Positions 34,399 to 42,813 of a DNA stretch of 64,000 nt are shown piece by piece (the first letter of the stretch is position 1; each line of letters opens with the position of its first letter). A program made the translations under genes and the position numbers. The DNA is from Gammaproteobacteria bacterium. GTDB taxonomy: Bacteria; Pseudomonadota; Gammaproteobacteria; Eutrophobiales; Eutrophobiaceae. The DNA lies in NCBI GenBank assembly GCA_947480335.1, contig CANKCB010000005.1, forward strand, positions 72,018 through 136,017, in the 5' to 3' direction. The notes below the pieces were generated by a model. It was not told where the DNA came from, did not search any database, and was given only the letters and a program-made list of their open reading frames with translations.

Positions 34399-35793
34399 AT
34401 GGGAAACGTCCGCATTATTTTCATATTCCTTTTGTTATCACCGATTTATATACACGCACAGGTAAATAAAGTTCTTCCTGCAGAAAGTCGGAATATGCAA
34501 CTGGTCGGGGTCAGTGATCTGCAAGGACGTCCCGCCTATCAACCGGTGATACACCAGCAAGCCAAGCGTTGGATAGCCTATATCGGTTTGCATGAGGGCA
34601 GCGAGATAAACCCCCTCAATGGTCAAATAGAAGGGAACGGGACAATAGCGGTTGATGTGACTGACCCGCAGCATCCACATATTCTAGCCCATATACCCGG
34701 TGACTATCTGGATCCGGGCAAGGACAGCGAGGCGCAGTTTGTCCGGGTCTGCGATATTGCCAATGGGACATACCTGTTGCGTGATGCTGCGTCCCGTACC
34801 CGCCATGAACTCTGGAATGTCACGGATCCGGCCCATCCTGAATTTGTAAATATCATTGTGGATGGGTTAAAGGGTACGCATAAGAACTGGTGGGAATGCG
34901 ATACCGGCATAGCTTACCTGGTATCGCAGGATCCGACATGGCGAAGACGACCTATCAAGATTTATGATCTGAGTGACCCGGTACACCCCCGTTTTATTCG
35001 TGACTTCGGTCTTGATGGTCAGCAGCCAGGTTCCGGGATGGAACCAGCGCCGGGCCCGATACATGGACCGATTTCTTACCAGGGGCGGGTCTATTTCGCC
35101 TATGGCAGCTCAAGTATGGGCACGATACAGATAGTGGACCGCGAAAAACTGCTTAATGGTAATCCTGAGCCGACCCCTGTAAACCTGCTGTCGCCACAGA
35201 TCGGACGCCTCGATATGCCGCGTATCTGGGGCGCGCATACCACCTATCCGATGTTAGGGGTTCACGTTAAGGAGTTTGAAAAGGATGCTGTAGGCAGCGT
35301 GAAAGATATTTTAGTGGTCACCTCGGAGACACCACGGGAGGACTGCAGGAATGCACGTGCCCCCCTGTTTTTGCTCGATATTAGCGAACCACAATATCCG
35401 TTTCCGATAGCGAATTTTCTGGTACCAGAGCAGTCGGGAAATTTCTGTGCACGCGGCGGACGTTTCGGCCCGCATTCGATACAGGAGTCATTTACGCCAC
35501 TCTTTTATGGAAAAATGGTGATGGTTTCCTATTTTAATGCCGGCGTGCGCGCAGTGGATGTGCGCGATCCATTCCATCCAGTGGAGGCGGGTTTTTATAT
35601 CCCCGCTATCACCGAGAGGACCAAGCCGATTTGTTACGAGGAACAGGGCAAGCAGATTTGCTCAACCGTGATACAGACCAATAATGTGGAAGTAGATGAA
35701 CGTGGATACATTTATATAGTGGACCGTTCCGGCACGGGTATGCATATACTGGAGTTGACTGGTGATGCGAGGGCTGTGCTCGAATCAGAGTGA
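34399..35793 (+). CDS. Exported LVIVD-repeat (beta-propeller-like) protein
   Basis: A 464-residue secreted protein. A signal peptide (IIFIFLLLSPIYIHAQ) is followed by several LVIVD-type units. Recurring signatures of the form D-x-x-D-P-x-x-P (VDVTDPQHPHIL, WNVTDPAHPEFV, YDLSDPVHPRFI, LDISEPQYPFPI, VDVRDPFHPVEA) are spaced about 50-100 residues, as in propeller blades. C-terminal cysteines (CYEEQGKQIC) may form a disulphide. The LVIVD family lacks a defined reaction. The ATG at 34399 has GGGGGAG just upstream; the longer start at 34369 is less likely. Confidence 0.78.
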   Translation: MGNVRIIFIFLLLSPIYIHAQVNKVLPAESRNMQLVGVSDLQGRPAYQPVIHQQAKRWIAYIGLHEGSEINPLNGQIEGNGTIAVDVTDPQHPHILAHIPGDYLDPGKDSEAQFVRVCDIANGTYLLRDAASRTRHELWNVTDPAHPEFVNIIVDGLKGTHKNWWECDTGIAYLVSQDPTWRRRPIKIYDLSDPVHPRFIRDFGLDGQQPGSGMEPAPGPIHGPISYQGRVYFAYGSSSMGTIQIVDREKLLNGNPEPTPVNLLSPQIGRLDMPRIWGAHTTYPMLGVHVKEFEKDAVGSVKDILVVTSETPREDCRNARAPLFLLDISEPQYPFPIANFLVPEQSGNFCARGGRFGPHSIQESFTPLFYGKMVMVSYFNAGVRAVDVRDPFHPVEAGFYIPAITERTKPICYEEQGKQICSTVIQTNNVEVDERGYIYIVDRSGTGMHILELTGDARAVLESE

Positions 35794-35826
35794 ATCCGAC
35801 TCAACTTCGGGTCGGATCACAGTATA

Positions 35827-36041
35827 TCAAGCAACTTGAAATAGCATTTTGGGATCGTGAGCAGCGATAAGCAATAAGGTTCTGGCCGCACCAGACGGGG
35901 CGCGTCTGCCTTGTTCCCAGTCCTGCAAGGTACGCACTGAAACTCCCAGAAGTTCAGCGAATCGTGTCTGGGATAAACCGGTTTTCTAATGCCGTATGTA
36001 TGTAAATTACAGTGTTTAGCCTTGTGGGTAAAAACATTCAT
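35827..36041 (-). pseudogene. XRE-family HTH regulator, frameshifted remnant
   Basis: The minus strand reads TGLSQTRFAELLGVSVRT then LQDWEQGRRAPSGAARTLLLI to a TGA at 35827-35829. This is the DNA-binding and C-terminal part of a HigA2/NadS-type antitoxin regulator. Just before it the frame is closed by TAG. The expected IRKKTGLSQ can be rebuilt only by adding one A in the AAAA run near 35983-35986, which joins it to a frame starting at ATG 36041. No toxin partner is seen. The flanks to 34399 and to the OafA gene show nothing else. Confidence 0.7.
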
Positions 36042-36205
36042 CAGGAATATTCCCGTTTATTTAGAAGTTTCCGCACAATTGTATTTGTATGATGAGGGAT
36101 GTGGCATACGTAAAGGGACAATTTATTTAATTGCCTGGACGGCTATTTGAAGTGGATAGAATGACTGCTAATCGTAAAGAAGAGGGGAAAGCCCATGTCG
36201 CTTTT

Positions 36206-37057
36206 CTAGTTATTGGAAAATTGCTTCAATCGTTCATTGATCGACGGAATCTGTGCACGTACAAATGCGTCAGTGAGATGTTGACTATCGCGAAAGACGA
36301 CCAGTCCTTCCTTACTCATCGCATTACAGTTTCCATCAGGGCAAACCAGATCATTCAGATTGAGTAAATGGATATTTGTAAATCGACTGGCGGCCTGTTC
36401 GAGATAGTGTCTGACGAGTTCGGTTTCTTGCATACGATCCTTTGCCTGGCAAGCTAACGGATCAATGTTACCATCTGGCGTCAGGTTGCGTGACACGCAG
36501 CCAGGACCATCAAAGCCCAGGTTGGGCGTGCCTGGAATCACCAGAACTTGTCCTGCTACCTTACTCATACGTTCAAATATTCTGGAACTGCCTTCTACCC
36601 ATTGGGTTTCGCTGAATCCATAAGTTGATGCGCTGCCGATGAACAATAAATCCGGTTTTATTTTGTCTAGTGCATCCAGCACTCCGTTGCGCCAGTCCGT
36701 GCATACCTTGTAAATCTGGTTAATATTAGGATAAAAGTAGTCTTCATCCACTAATGGGCACGAGGATTTTGTCAAAACAATGATGCGCCAGTCCGGTTCC
36801 TTGTATATTTCAGGCAGAATGGAAAACCACTGTGCTCCATGACTATCTCCTATCAACATAACTGTTTTAGGCGCATGTTCCGATCCGAAGACACAGGGTT
36901 CCACCCGCGCATTAAATATCCAGTCATCACACTTCATTTTGTATATCACTGGAACATCAGTCCGCGGCGGGTTGCCTGGTTCAGTTTGTGGCAGTATGCG
37001 CAGGCCAAAATATATGCTGGTAGTGACAACAGTCATAATCAAAAGACTCGTCAGCAA
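36206..37057 (-). CDS. SGNH acyltransferase/esterase domain, 3' part of a split OafA-type gene
   Basis: An SGNH domain normally fused to the C-terminus of OafA/YrhL acyltransferases: VMLIGDSHGAQWF (catalytic Ser in GDSH), an oxyanion Asn/Gly region (PGTPNLGF), and FRDSQHLTDAFV carrying the Asp-x-x-His pair. Several cysteine pairs suggest a periplasmic fold. The only in-frame start near the junction is TTG at 37057, inside the upstream gene. Adding one base near 37066-37072 fuses both frames into a 658-residue protein of normal size. See the paired feature. Confidence 0.72.
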   Translation of the reverse strand: MLTSLLIMTVVTTSIYFGLRILPQTEPGNPPRTDVPVIYKMKCDDWIFNARVEPCVFGSEHAPKTVMLIGDSHGAQWFSILPEIYKEPDWRIIVLTKSSCPLVDEDYFYPNINQIYKVCTDWRNGVLDALDKIKPDLLFIGSASTYGFSETQWVEGSSRIFERMSKVAGQVLVIPGTPNLGFDGPGCVSRNLTPDGNIDPLACQAKDRMQETELVRHYLEQAASRFTNIHLLNLNDLVCPDGNCNAMSKEGLVVFRDSQHLTDAFVRAQIPSINERLKQFSNN

Positions 37058-38181
37058 GATGAGTCTCGGATTGGTTTACTAAAACGCCCTTTCCAGAAGG
37101 GTAGTTCTATAAACCGGTATGACAAGATAGCAACCATCATGATTAATAGGAGTAAATACAGGGTGAGTACAGTCTGGCCCTGTAATCCGAGCGCAAACCC
37201 GATAACAAAAATTGGCCAGTGCCAGAGATAGAGGGAATAGGAACGGTCGCCTACCCAGACCGATATTGGATGCGCAAGGAGATTTCGGTAACCTTCATAC
37301 TGCTGATGACCTGAAGCGATAACCAACGCAGCCCCAATCGATGGTATGAGCGCCCAATAGCCCGGATAAGCAAGGCGAGTATGCATACTCGCCGCACTTA
37401 CGAAAATCAGGACTAGCCCGGCAACATGAAATATTCTGCCGAGACGAGTGTTCGAATCACGGGCTGCCTGGCTATGAGAGTGGAACAACAGAAACACCAG
37501 TGCCCCAAGTGAAAACTGCCAGATACGCGCAGGCATCATATAAAACGCCCACTGTGGAAGTATTCGTGTCCAGTAGAGTGACAGCGCAAAACTCATAAGG
37601 CAAAGAATGCCAATTCCATAATATATAAACTTGCTACTATTCAGGCTGTTGGTTTGTAGCCTCTTGTGGAACAGATTTAGTGACACCATCACTGCAGGCC
37701 AAACTAAGTAAAACTGTTCCTCTACACCGAGAGACCAGGTGTGCAGGAATAAATCCCGTCTAGCCAGTTCATCAAAATAACCCAGTGTGACAAATACAAA
37801 ATAAAAGTTACTGGTCCAGGTGGCAGCATAGGGTCCTGAGTTCAGCTGTTTACCCGCTTCATATCCAGACAACAGCCACACTGCGGCAAGTGAGATCACG
37901 CAGATCATCAAGATCAATGCCGGTAACAAACGTTTAAGCCGCTTCGCATAAAAGCGCAGGAAGTTGATCTGTCCTGTCTGCGCGTGTGCATGTAATAACT
38001 GGGCGGTAATCAGATATCCGGAAATGACAAAAAACACATCAACGCCAATAAACCCACCCGATACAATCTCCAGGCCAGAATGGGCGAAAATAACCAACAA
38101 CACTGCAATAGCCCTCAGTCCTTGTAGGTCAGGCCTGAAAGTCAGCGATTGAAATGTTGGGTTTCGCATCATGGTTTTCAT
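37051..38181 (-). CDS. OafA-type membrane acyltransferase, 5' part
   Basis: An acyltransferase-3 membrane domain. The start has YRPDL-type FRPDLQGLRAIAVLLV, then FIGVDVFFVISGYLI and RRFPALILM-like sequence (KRLLPALILM), the catalytic-type HTWSLGVEEQFYLVWP, and eight to ten membrane helices, ending with YSLYLWHWPIFV and RFIELPFWKGRF. These proteins O-acetylate surface polysaccharide or peptidoglycan. The frame ends in a short unrelated tail (KPIRDSSC), where the family continues into an SGNH domain; that domain is present one frame over. A single-base deletion in the gene or an assembly error is likely. Probably a former or still bicistronic O-acetylation unit. Confidence 0.82.
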   Translation of the reverse strand: MKTMMRNPTFQSLTFRPDLQGLRAIAVLLVIFAHSGLEIVSGGFIGVDVFFVISGYLITAQLLHAHAQTGQINFLRFYAKRLKRLLPALILMICVISLAAVWLLSGYEAGKQLNSGPYAATWTSNFYFVFVTLGYFDELARRDLFLHTWSLGVEEQFYLVWPAVMVSLNLFHKRLQTNSLNSSKFIYYGIGILCLMSFALSLYWTRILPQWAFYMMPARIWQFSLGALVFLLFHSHSQAARDSNTRLGRIFHVAGLVLIFVSAASMHTRLAYPGYWALIPSIGAALVIASGHQQYEGYRNLLAHPISVWVGDRSYSLYLWHWPIFVIGFALGLQGQTVLTLYLLLLIMMVAILSYRFIELPFWKGRFSKPIRDSSC

Positions 38182-38493
38182 CTATATGAGAATCAGATTA
38201 CGGTATTTCAGGCGATTTGTAATTACACTCACTGCGACCGATATAAGGGCAGAGTGATGCCCCTGATTTATTGGGTGCTTTTAAATCAGCGAAAATATCG
38301 CTAGAAAGGAGTATCGAATTACAGGGACACTTTACTTAATGATCCGAATTCGCAAGCAGCCTGGTACAACCTGGAGCCAGTCTCGCCTGATGAAGCCAAG
38401 GCGGGGGCGGCAGGCCTGTAACTTTGCACCTCTTTCAACTTATACCCGTATTGCATACAATGGGTTACATCCTGTCCTGTAGATATTCCTATA
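38182..38493. other. Intergenic region with a short coding-like stretch
   Basis: This spacer separates divergent OafA and the TsdA-like gene. An open stretch at 38320-38421 ends in TAA and has coding-like composition (DPNSQAAWYNLEPVSPDEAKA), perhaps the tail of a lost TPR-type protein. It has no start codon and I do not call it a gene. Nothing else is recognised. Confidence 0.35.
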
Positions 38494-39282
38494 ATGAAAA
38501 TCTGTCAGTTTCTTTTTTACTGTTTTCTGCTGTTACTCACCCAGACGCCGGTTCACGCCCAGCAGGCGCAACCCGGCATTGAGCAACTGCTCAAGGAAAC
38601 GTTTCTGGATGATTATTACTCCAATGTGGTTTATGGCTATCAGATTGTCACTAATACCCAGCAACACGCCAGTCGGTATGTGGGCAATAAGCTCAATTGC
38701 AGTAACTGCCATTTGCAGGCCGGTACACAAAAAGAAGCCTTGCCTCTGAACGTGGCCGGGATGTATCCAAAATGGCGGGCCAAGAATGGGCAGCGTAATG
38801 GTATCGGCTTGCGTATCCGGGAGTGCTTCCTCTACAGCATGGATGGAATCATGCCGCCCGAAGATGCGCCGGAGGTGCTGGCCGTGGCTGCGTATCTAAG
38901 TTATTTGTCCCAGGGACAGGTAATGGGAGCAGAACCGGAAGGGCGCGGAGTGCCCACCTTGCCGGATACCGGATATGACCCCAATCCAGCGAACGGTCGG
39001 TCTGTCTATCAGGATAACTGTGCCAGTTGCCATGGCCAGCAGGGCGAAGGGGCAGCCGGCATACCGGCGGTATGGGGACTGGATTCATATAACAAGGGTG
39101 CCGGCATGAGTCGTGTCGACATGGCGGCCGGTTTTATCTGGGCCAATATGCCTCTGGGCAAGGGGAAATCATTAAGCCACCAGCAGGCGCTCGATGTTGC
39201 GGCGTATCTGAATCTGCAAATACGTCCTTCGGACCCAAGAAACAGTAAATTCTTCAAGTTGCTGGAACATCTGATCGATTGA
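38494..39282 (+). CDS. Dihaem cytochrome c, TsdA (thiosulfate dehydrogenase)-like
   Basis: An exported 262-residue protein with signal peptide (to HAQQAQPG) and two haem-binding motifs: C69-N-C-C-H type NCSNCH followed by LQAGTQKEALPL, and CASCHGQQGEG near residue 176. Between them lies RIRECFLYSMDGIMPP with Cys111; a Cys in this position is the axial ligand of haem 1 in TsdA enzymes, and Met219 in ANMPLGKG is a good ligand for haem 2. TsdA oxidises thiosulfate to tetrathionate (or the reverse) in the periplasm. Overlaps the SulP start, suggesting a coupled sulphur-compound function. Family placement rests on motif layout. Confidence 0.78.
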   Translation: MKICQFLFYCFLLLLTQTPVHAQQAQPGIEQLLKETFLDDYYSNVVYGYQIVTNTQQHASRYVGNKLNCSNCHLQAGTQKEALPLNVAGMYPKWRAKNGQRNGIGLRIRECFLYSMDGIMPPEDAPEVLAVAAYLSYLSQGQVMGAEPEGRGVPTLPDTGYDPNPANGRSVYQDNCASCHGQQGEGAAGIPAVWGLDSYNKGAGMSRVDMAAGFIWANMPLGKGKSLSHQQALDVAAYLNLQIRPSDPRNSKFFKLLEHLID

Positions 39283-40859
39283 TTGCAAAACTCATCAAGG
39301 AGGCAATACCTTCGTTTGCCTGGATCAACCAGTCTGGCAAATGGCGCACGGAGGTATTTGCAGGATTCGTGGGGGCCATACTGGTCATACCCCAGGGTAT
39401 TACCTACGCTTATCTTGCCGGTCTGCAACCGGAGCACGGATTGTATTGCGCCATATTTGTTACGTTGTTTTCCAGCTTGCTTGGCACCTCTTCAATGATC
39501 AGTGGTCCCAATACCGCCGTGGCGATTCTAATTGGAATTGCGGTGTTGCCACTGGCCGGACGCGGCAGTCCGATGTATATCGATTTCGTATTCCTGCTTT
39601 GCATGATGGTTGGATTGGTGCAGTTATTATTCTGGCTGTCCCGCGGATCGCGAATTTTTCAATACCTGTCTCCGGCGGCAATCTCAGGCATTTCTGCGGG
39701 CGCCGGATTTCTGATCCTTCTGGCCTCACTGGACAGCGTGTTGGGTCTATCAACATTCAATACCACGTTCTTTTATGAAAAGCTGTATGTCATTTTCAGC
39801 GATGCCCCCGATCTGGTAAATCCGTACAGTATGGCGATTGGTATTACCACAATTGCAGGTGGTTATATTGGACGCTATTTTTCTCAACGGTATTTCATCA
39901 TCATTGCCATTATCACCGGTTACCTTTGCGGCTTGCTGGTTGCGTTTATCTGGCCACAACCGGTTACCGAGCTGGAGTATCTGGGGCGTATGCCGTTGCA
40001 GTGGTTACCGTTTGCCATTCCGGCCATCAATTCCGACTATCTGATGAGCAGTATTTCGCTGATACCGTATGCCATTATCATTGCGTTTGTCAGTCTCGCC
40101 CAGTCACTGGTGATTGTGAGAGAACTTAAAATGGAAACGGATCAGGATATTGATCTCGATAAGGAAGTGTATGCGCAGGGCGTAGCCAATTTCCTGGCAC
40201 CCTTTTTTTCCGGCTTTGTCGGTTCCGGCAGTTTTAACCGCACCCGGGCAAACCAGAGTCTGGGGGCCACCACGCCATTGTCTGGTATCACTTCGTCCGG
40301 TTTTGTTCTCCTGCTGATCACCTTTCTCGGCCCGGTGCTGACTTACATGCCCATGGCAGCCATGGCCGGCACATTATTTATATTGGGTGCGGACATGATT
40401 CAATGGGGCGACATCAAACACTATGCCAGAGTCCGCTCTGAGCTGGTGATTTACCTGTGCACATTTTTCAGCATCCTGTTTTTTGGTTTGACTACTGGCG
40501 TGCTGCTTGCCGTGTTCCTGTCTGTGAGTGTGTTCATGGGACGTATCAGCCAGCTTGAGTTGAAGGTTGTAAAAACGGGTTCAGGCACACAACTCAATGT
40601 GAAGGGTACATTGTTCTTTGCCACGATTGCGCAACTGACCGAGACGTTTCATGGACATCTGGGAGAAGACCTGACCCTCGATCTGCAATACACAACGCAT
40701 CTTGATCAATCGGCAGTCGATTTCTTTATACGTGAAGCAGGAAACATGGCCGCCCATGGGGCCAGATTGACGTTACTGATTAATGACAAACAGGGAGAGT
40801 TTCTGCGGCAACTGGGTGTGAACGGTGATATAAAACTCATTTCCGTCGGCACCGGATAG
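39279..40859 (+). CDS. SulP-family sulfate/anion transporter
   Basis: A 526-residue SulP permease. The early motif AGFVGAILVIPQGITYAYLAGL is the SulP signature region, followed by some twelve membrane helices with FVGSGSFNRTRANQSLGATTPLSG in the middle, and a C-terminal STAS domain (DLQYTTHLDQSAVDFF). Substrates of the family are sulfate, bicarbonate or other oxyanions. The best start is TTG at 39279 (MIAKLIKEAIP), overlapping the TGA of the upstream cytochrome gene, which argues for co-translation with it. Confidence 0.88.
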   Translation: MIAKLIKEAIPSFAWINQSGKWRTEVFAGFVGAILVIPQGITYAYLAGLQPEHGLYCAIFVTLFSSLLGTSSMISGPNTAVAILIGIAVLPLAGRGSPMYIDFVFLLCMMVGLVQLLFWLSRGSRIFQYLSPAAISGISAGAGFLILLASLDSVLGLSTFNTTFFYEKLYVIFSDAPDLVNPYSMAIGITTIAGGYIGRYFSQRYFIIIAIITGYLCGLLVAFIWPQPVTELEYLGRMPLQWLPFAIPAINSDYLMSSISLIPYAIIIAFVSLAQSLVIVRELKMETDQDIDLDKEVYAQGVANFLAPFFSGFVGSGSFNRTRANQSLGATTPLSGITSSGFVLLLITFLGPVLTYMPMAAMAGTLFILGADMIQWGDIKHYARVRSELVIYLCTFFSILFFGLTTGVLLAVFLSVSVFMGRISQLELKVVKTGSGTQLNVKGTLFFATIAQLTETFHGHLGEDLTLDLQYTTHLDQSAVDFFIREAGNMAAHGARLTLLINDKQGEFLRQLGVNGDIKLISVGTG

Positions 40860-40933
40860 GCTTACAATTAACTATCCCTTCGAGATCCAAATAAATTACC
40901 AACCAACGTCTGGCTCAAATACAGGAGAGCAAT

Positions 40934-41605
40934 ATGAAAGACCAAGATAATACAAAAGTGGGACGCCGTACCTTGCTGACCAACCTCGGTGTGACCGCTG
41001 TGGCGGGGCTTACGGCTGGTGCGGTAGCGGGATCTGCACAAGCCGCCGAGCAACCCTCGGCAGGTTTTCAACCGGCCCGTCACGAGAAGGATGCCTGGCT
41101 GGGTGAGTTACCCGGCAGCCATCGTGTATTTGTTGATTCGTCCACACTGGATGGCGGTGCCAATGCACTGCGGTTCGCCAGCAATATAATCAAATCTCAT
41201 GTAGACGAGTATGCGGGCAAGGCATCGGACTACGCACTGGTAGTCTGTTTTCGACACGGTTCAGTATCATATGGTTTTAGCGATGCCATTTGGGCCAAGT
41301 ACGGAACCGTACTGGGTCGTGATATGAAGACCCCTTCAACCAGCAATCCGATGAATACGGCGAGTGCGGCCAATGGACAGAACAGTATTCCTTTCATGGT
41401 AGAAAATGGTATCCAGTTTGCTATCTGCAACCGTTCTACCCATGGGTTAGCTGGCAGGATAGCGGAAGCGACAGGCATTAAAGCGGATGACGCGTATGCT
41501 GAACTGGTCGCCGGTGCGATTCCAAACAGTCATTTTGTGGCGGCCGGCGTTCTGGCCGTTACTCGTGCGCAGGAATATCACTACAGCTTGCTGTACTCGG
41601 AATAA
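40934..41605 (+). CDS. Tat-exported DsrE-like protein
   Basis: A 223-residue protein with a twin-arginine leader (GRRTLLTNLGVTAVAG then SAQAAEQPS). The mature part fits the DsrE/F-like fold: alternating beta strands (YALVVCFRHGSV), an internal FAICNRSTHGLAGRIAEATG with one Cys, and PNSHFVAAGVLAVTRAQE at the end. Cytoplasmic DsrE proteins carry sulphur; the exported branch is uncharacterised as far as I know. The position after TsdA-like and SulP genes suggests a sulphur-linked role, which is inference. AGGAGAG precedes the ATG, and a terminator follows. Confidence 0.72.
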   Translation: MKDQDNTKVGRRTLLTNLGVTAVAGLTAGAVAGSAQAAEQPSAGFQPARHEKDAWLGELPGSHRVFVDSSTLDGGANALRFASNIIKSHVDEYAGKASDYALVVCFRHGSVSYGFSDAIWAKYGTVLGRDMKTPSTSNPMNTASAANGQNSIPFMVENGIQFAICNRSTHGLAGRIAEATGIKADDAYAELVAGAIPNSHFVAAGVLAVTRAQEYHYSLLYSE

Positions 41606-41622
41606 CTGCCGGTTAGTGTATC

Positions 41623-41659
41623 GGGGCCAGGTTCTGTTACAGGATCTGGCCCTTTTTTT
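41623..41659 (+). terminator. Rho-independent terminator
   Basis: GGGCCAG and CTGGCCC form the base of a stem with a shorter inner pairing (CTG/CAG), followed by seven T residues. It lies 18 bases after the DsrE-like gene. Confidence 0.88.
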
Positions 41660-41724
41660 GCTTGGATCAATCTCGACGATTGTGACAACATAGTGTCAGC
41701 CAGTTCCAGGGGGGGGATTCTGAC

Positions 41725-42795
41725 ATGAAAAGACTATTCAAGATTACCGTAGTACTCACCAGTCTGCTTGGCATGTGCGGTATGTTGTCTGCACAGGATG
41801 CAGCGCCGACCAGTCCAAACTATCCCGAATGGGCGTATGCGATTCCAGCGCCAACACCACCGGATGCAAATCCCGCTGCTGCTGCGAAACCCGGTGCAGT
41901 CAAGATGCTGTCACTGCCAGGAACCAAACTTACATTTACACCTAATAAGGTGCGTGGACGTAGTGAGGATGGATCCGATGTACGAGTTGCTCCGGCAGAC
42001 TGGTATCCGGAAGATCATCCTGCCATGCCGAAGATCGTGGCTGAGGGTGATAATTCCCGCAGTATCGTAGCCTGCTCACTTTGCCATTTGCCCAACGGCA
42101 AGGGCCGTCCGGAGAATGCGCCTCCAGCAGGGCAGACGAAGGAATACATCATGATGACCTTGATGGACATGAAAAACGGATTGCGAGAAAGCGCGGATAC
42201 GCGCAAGGGCAATTCCAAAACCATGAACAGCTTTGCCAAAGCGATGACGCATGAAGAGATGGAACAATCTGCCGAGTATTTTGCCTCGATGAAATGGACA
42301 CCCTGGATTTCGGTCAAGGAAACAGATCAGGTGGCGAAAATGCGCAGCTCAGGTGGCATCTGGGTACCGCTTGAAGGCGCCGAGGCGGGCGTCGAACCGA
42401 TTGGCATGCGTGTGATCGAAACACCGGTGAATGTGGAGTATACCGAAAAGATGCGTAACCCCCGTTCGGGTTTCATTGCCTATGTGCCAATGGGTTCAGT
42501 GGCGAAAGGTAAGGCGACCGTCACAACCGGTGACAATGGCAAGACGCTGGCCTGCACGATCTGTCATGGTGCCGATCTGAATGGTGTGGGCAATATACCT
42601 GGAATCGCGGCGCGTTCACCCAGCTACATTGCGCGACAGCTATTCAATTTCCAGGCCGGAACGCGTAAGGGTGAGATGGCCAATCTGATGCAGCCGGTTG
42701 TGGCCAAACTGACGAATGAAGACTTCGTGAATATCACGGCCTATCTGGCGGGATTGCCTGCTCAGGCGCAGACACCGACATTTAACCAGAAGTAA
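41725..42795 (+). CDS. Exported dihaem cytochrome c
   Basis: A 356-residue protein with a cleavable signal (to LSAQDAAP) and two c-type haem sites, CSLCHLPNGKGRPENAPP (Cys117/120, His121) and CTICHGADLNGVGNIPG (Cys277/280, His281). Each is followed by a Met-bearing segment (MTLMDMKNG, MANLMQPV) that could give the sixth ligand. The layout is of the cytochrome c4/c553 class but with a long 90-residue N-terminal extension and an inserted middle region. Likely a periplasmic electron carrier or dehydrogenase subunit. A G-rich ribosome site precedes it. The SGNH hydrolase gene follows after 18 bases. Confidence 0.85.
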   Translation: MKRLFKITVVLTSLLGMCGMLSAQDAAPTSPNYPEWAYAIPAPTPPDANPAAAAKPGAVKMLSLPGTKLTFTPNKVRGRSEDGSDVRVAPADWYPEDHPAMPKIVAEGDNSRSIVACSLCHLPNGKGRPENAPPAGQTKEYIMMTLMDMKNGLRESADTRKGNSKTMNSFAKAMTHEEMEQSAEYFASMKWTPWISVKETDQVAKMRSSGGIWVPLEGAEAGVEPIGMRVIETPVNVEYTEKMRNPRSGFIAYVPMGSVAKGKATVTTGDNGKTLACTICHGADLNGVGNIPGIAARSPSYIARQLFNFQAGTRKGEMANLMQPVVAKLTNEDFVNITAYLAGLPAQAQTPTFNQK

Positions 42796-42813
42796 AACGG
42801 ACCGGAGAATTAG

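Noticed and set aside
38320-38421. Coding-like 33-codon stretch ending in TAA
   Set aside because: No start codon and no family recognised; kept only as a note in the spacer entry.
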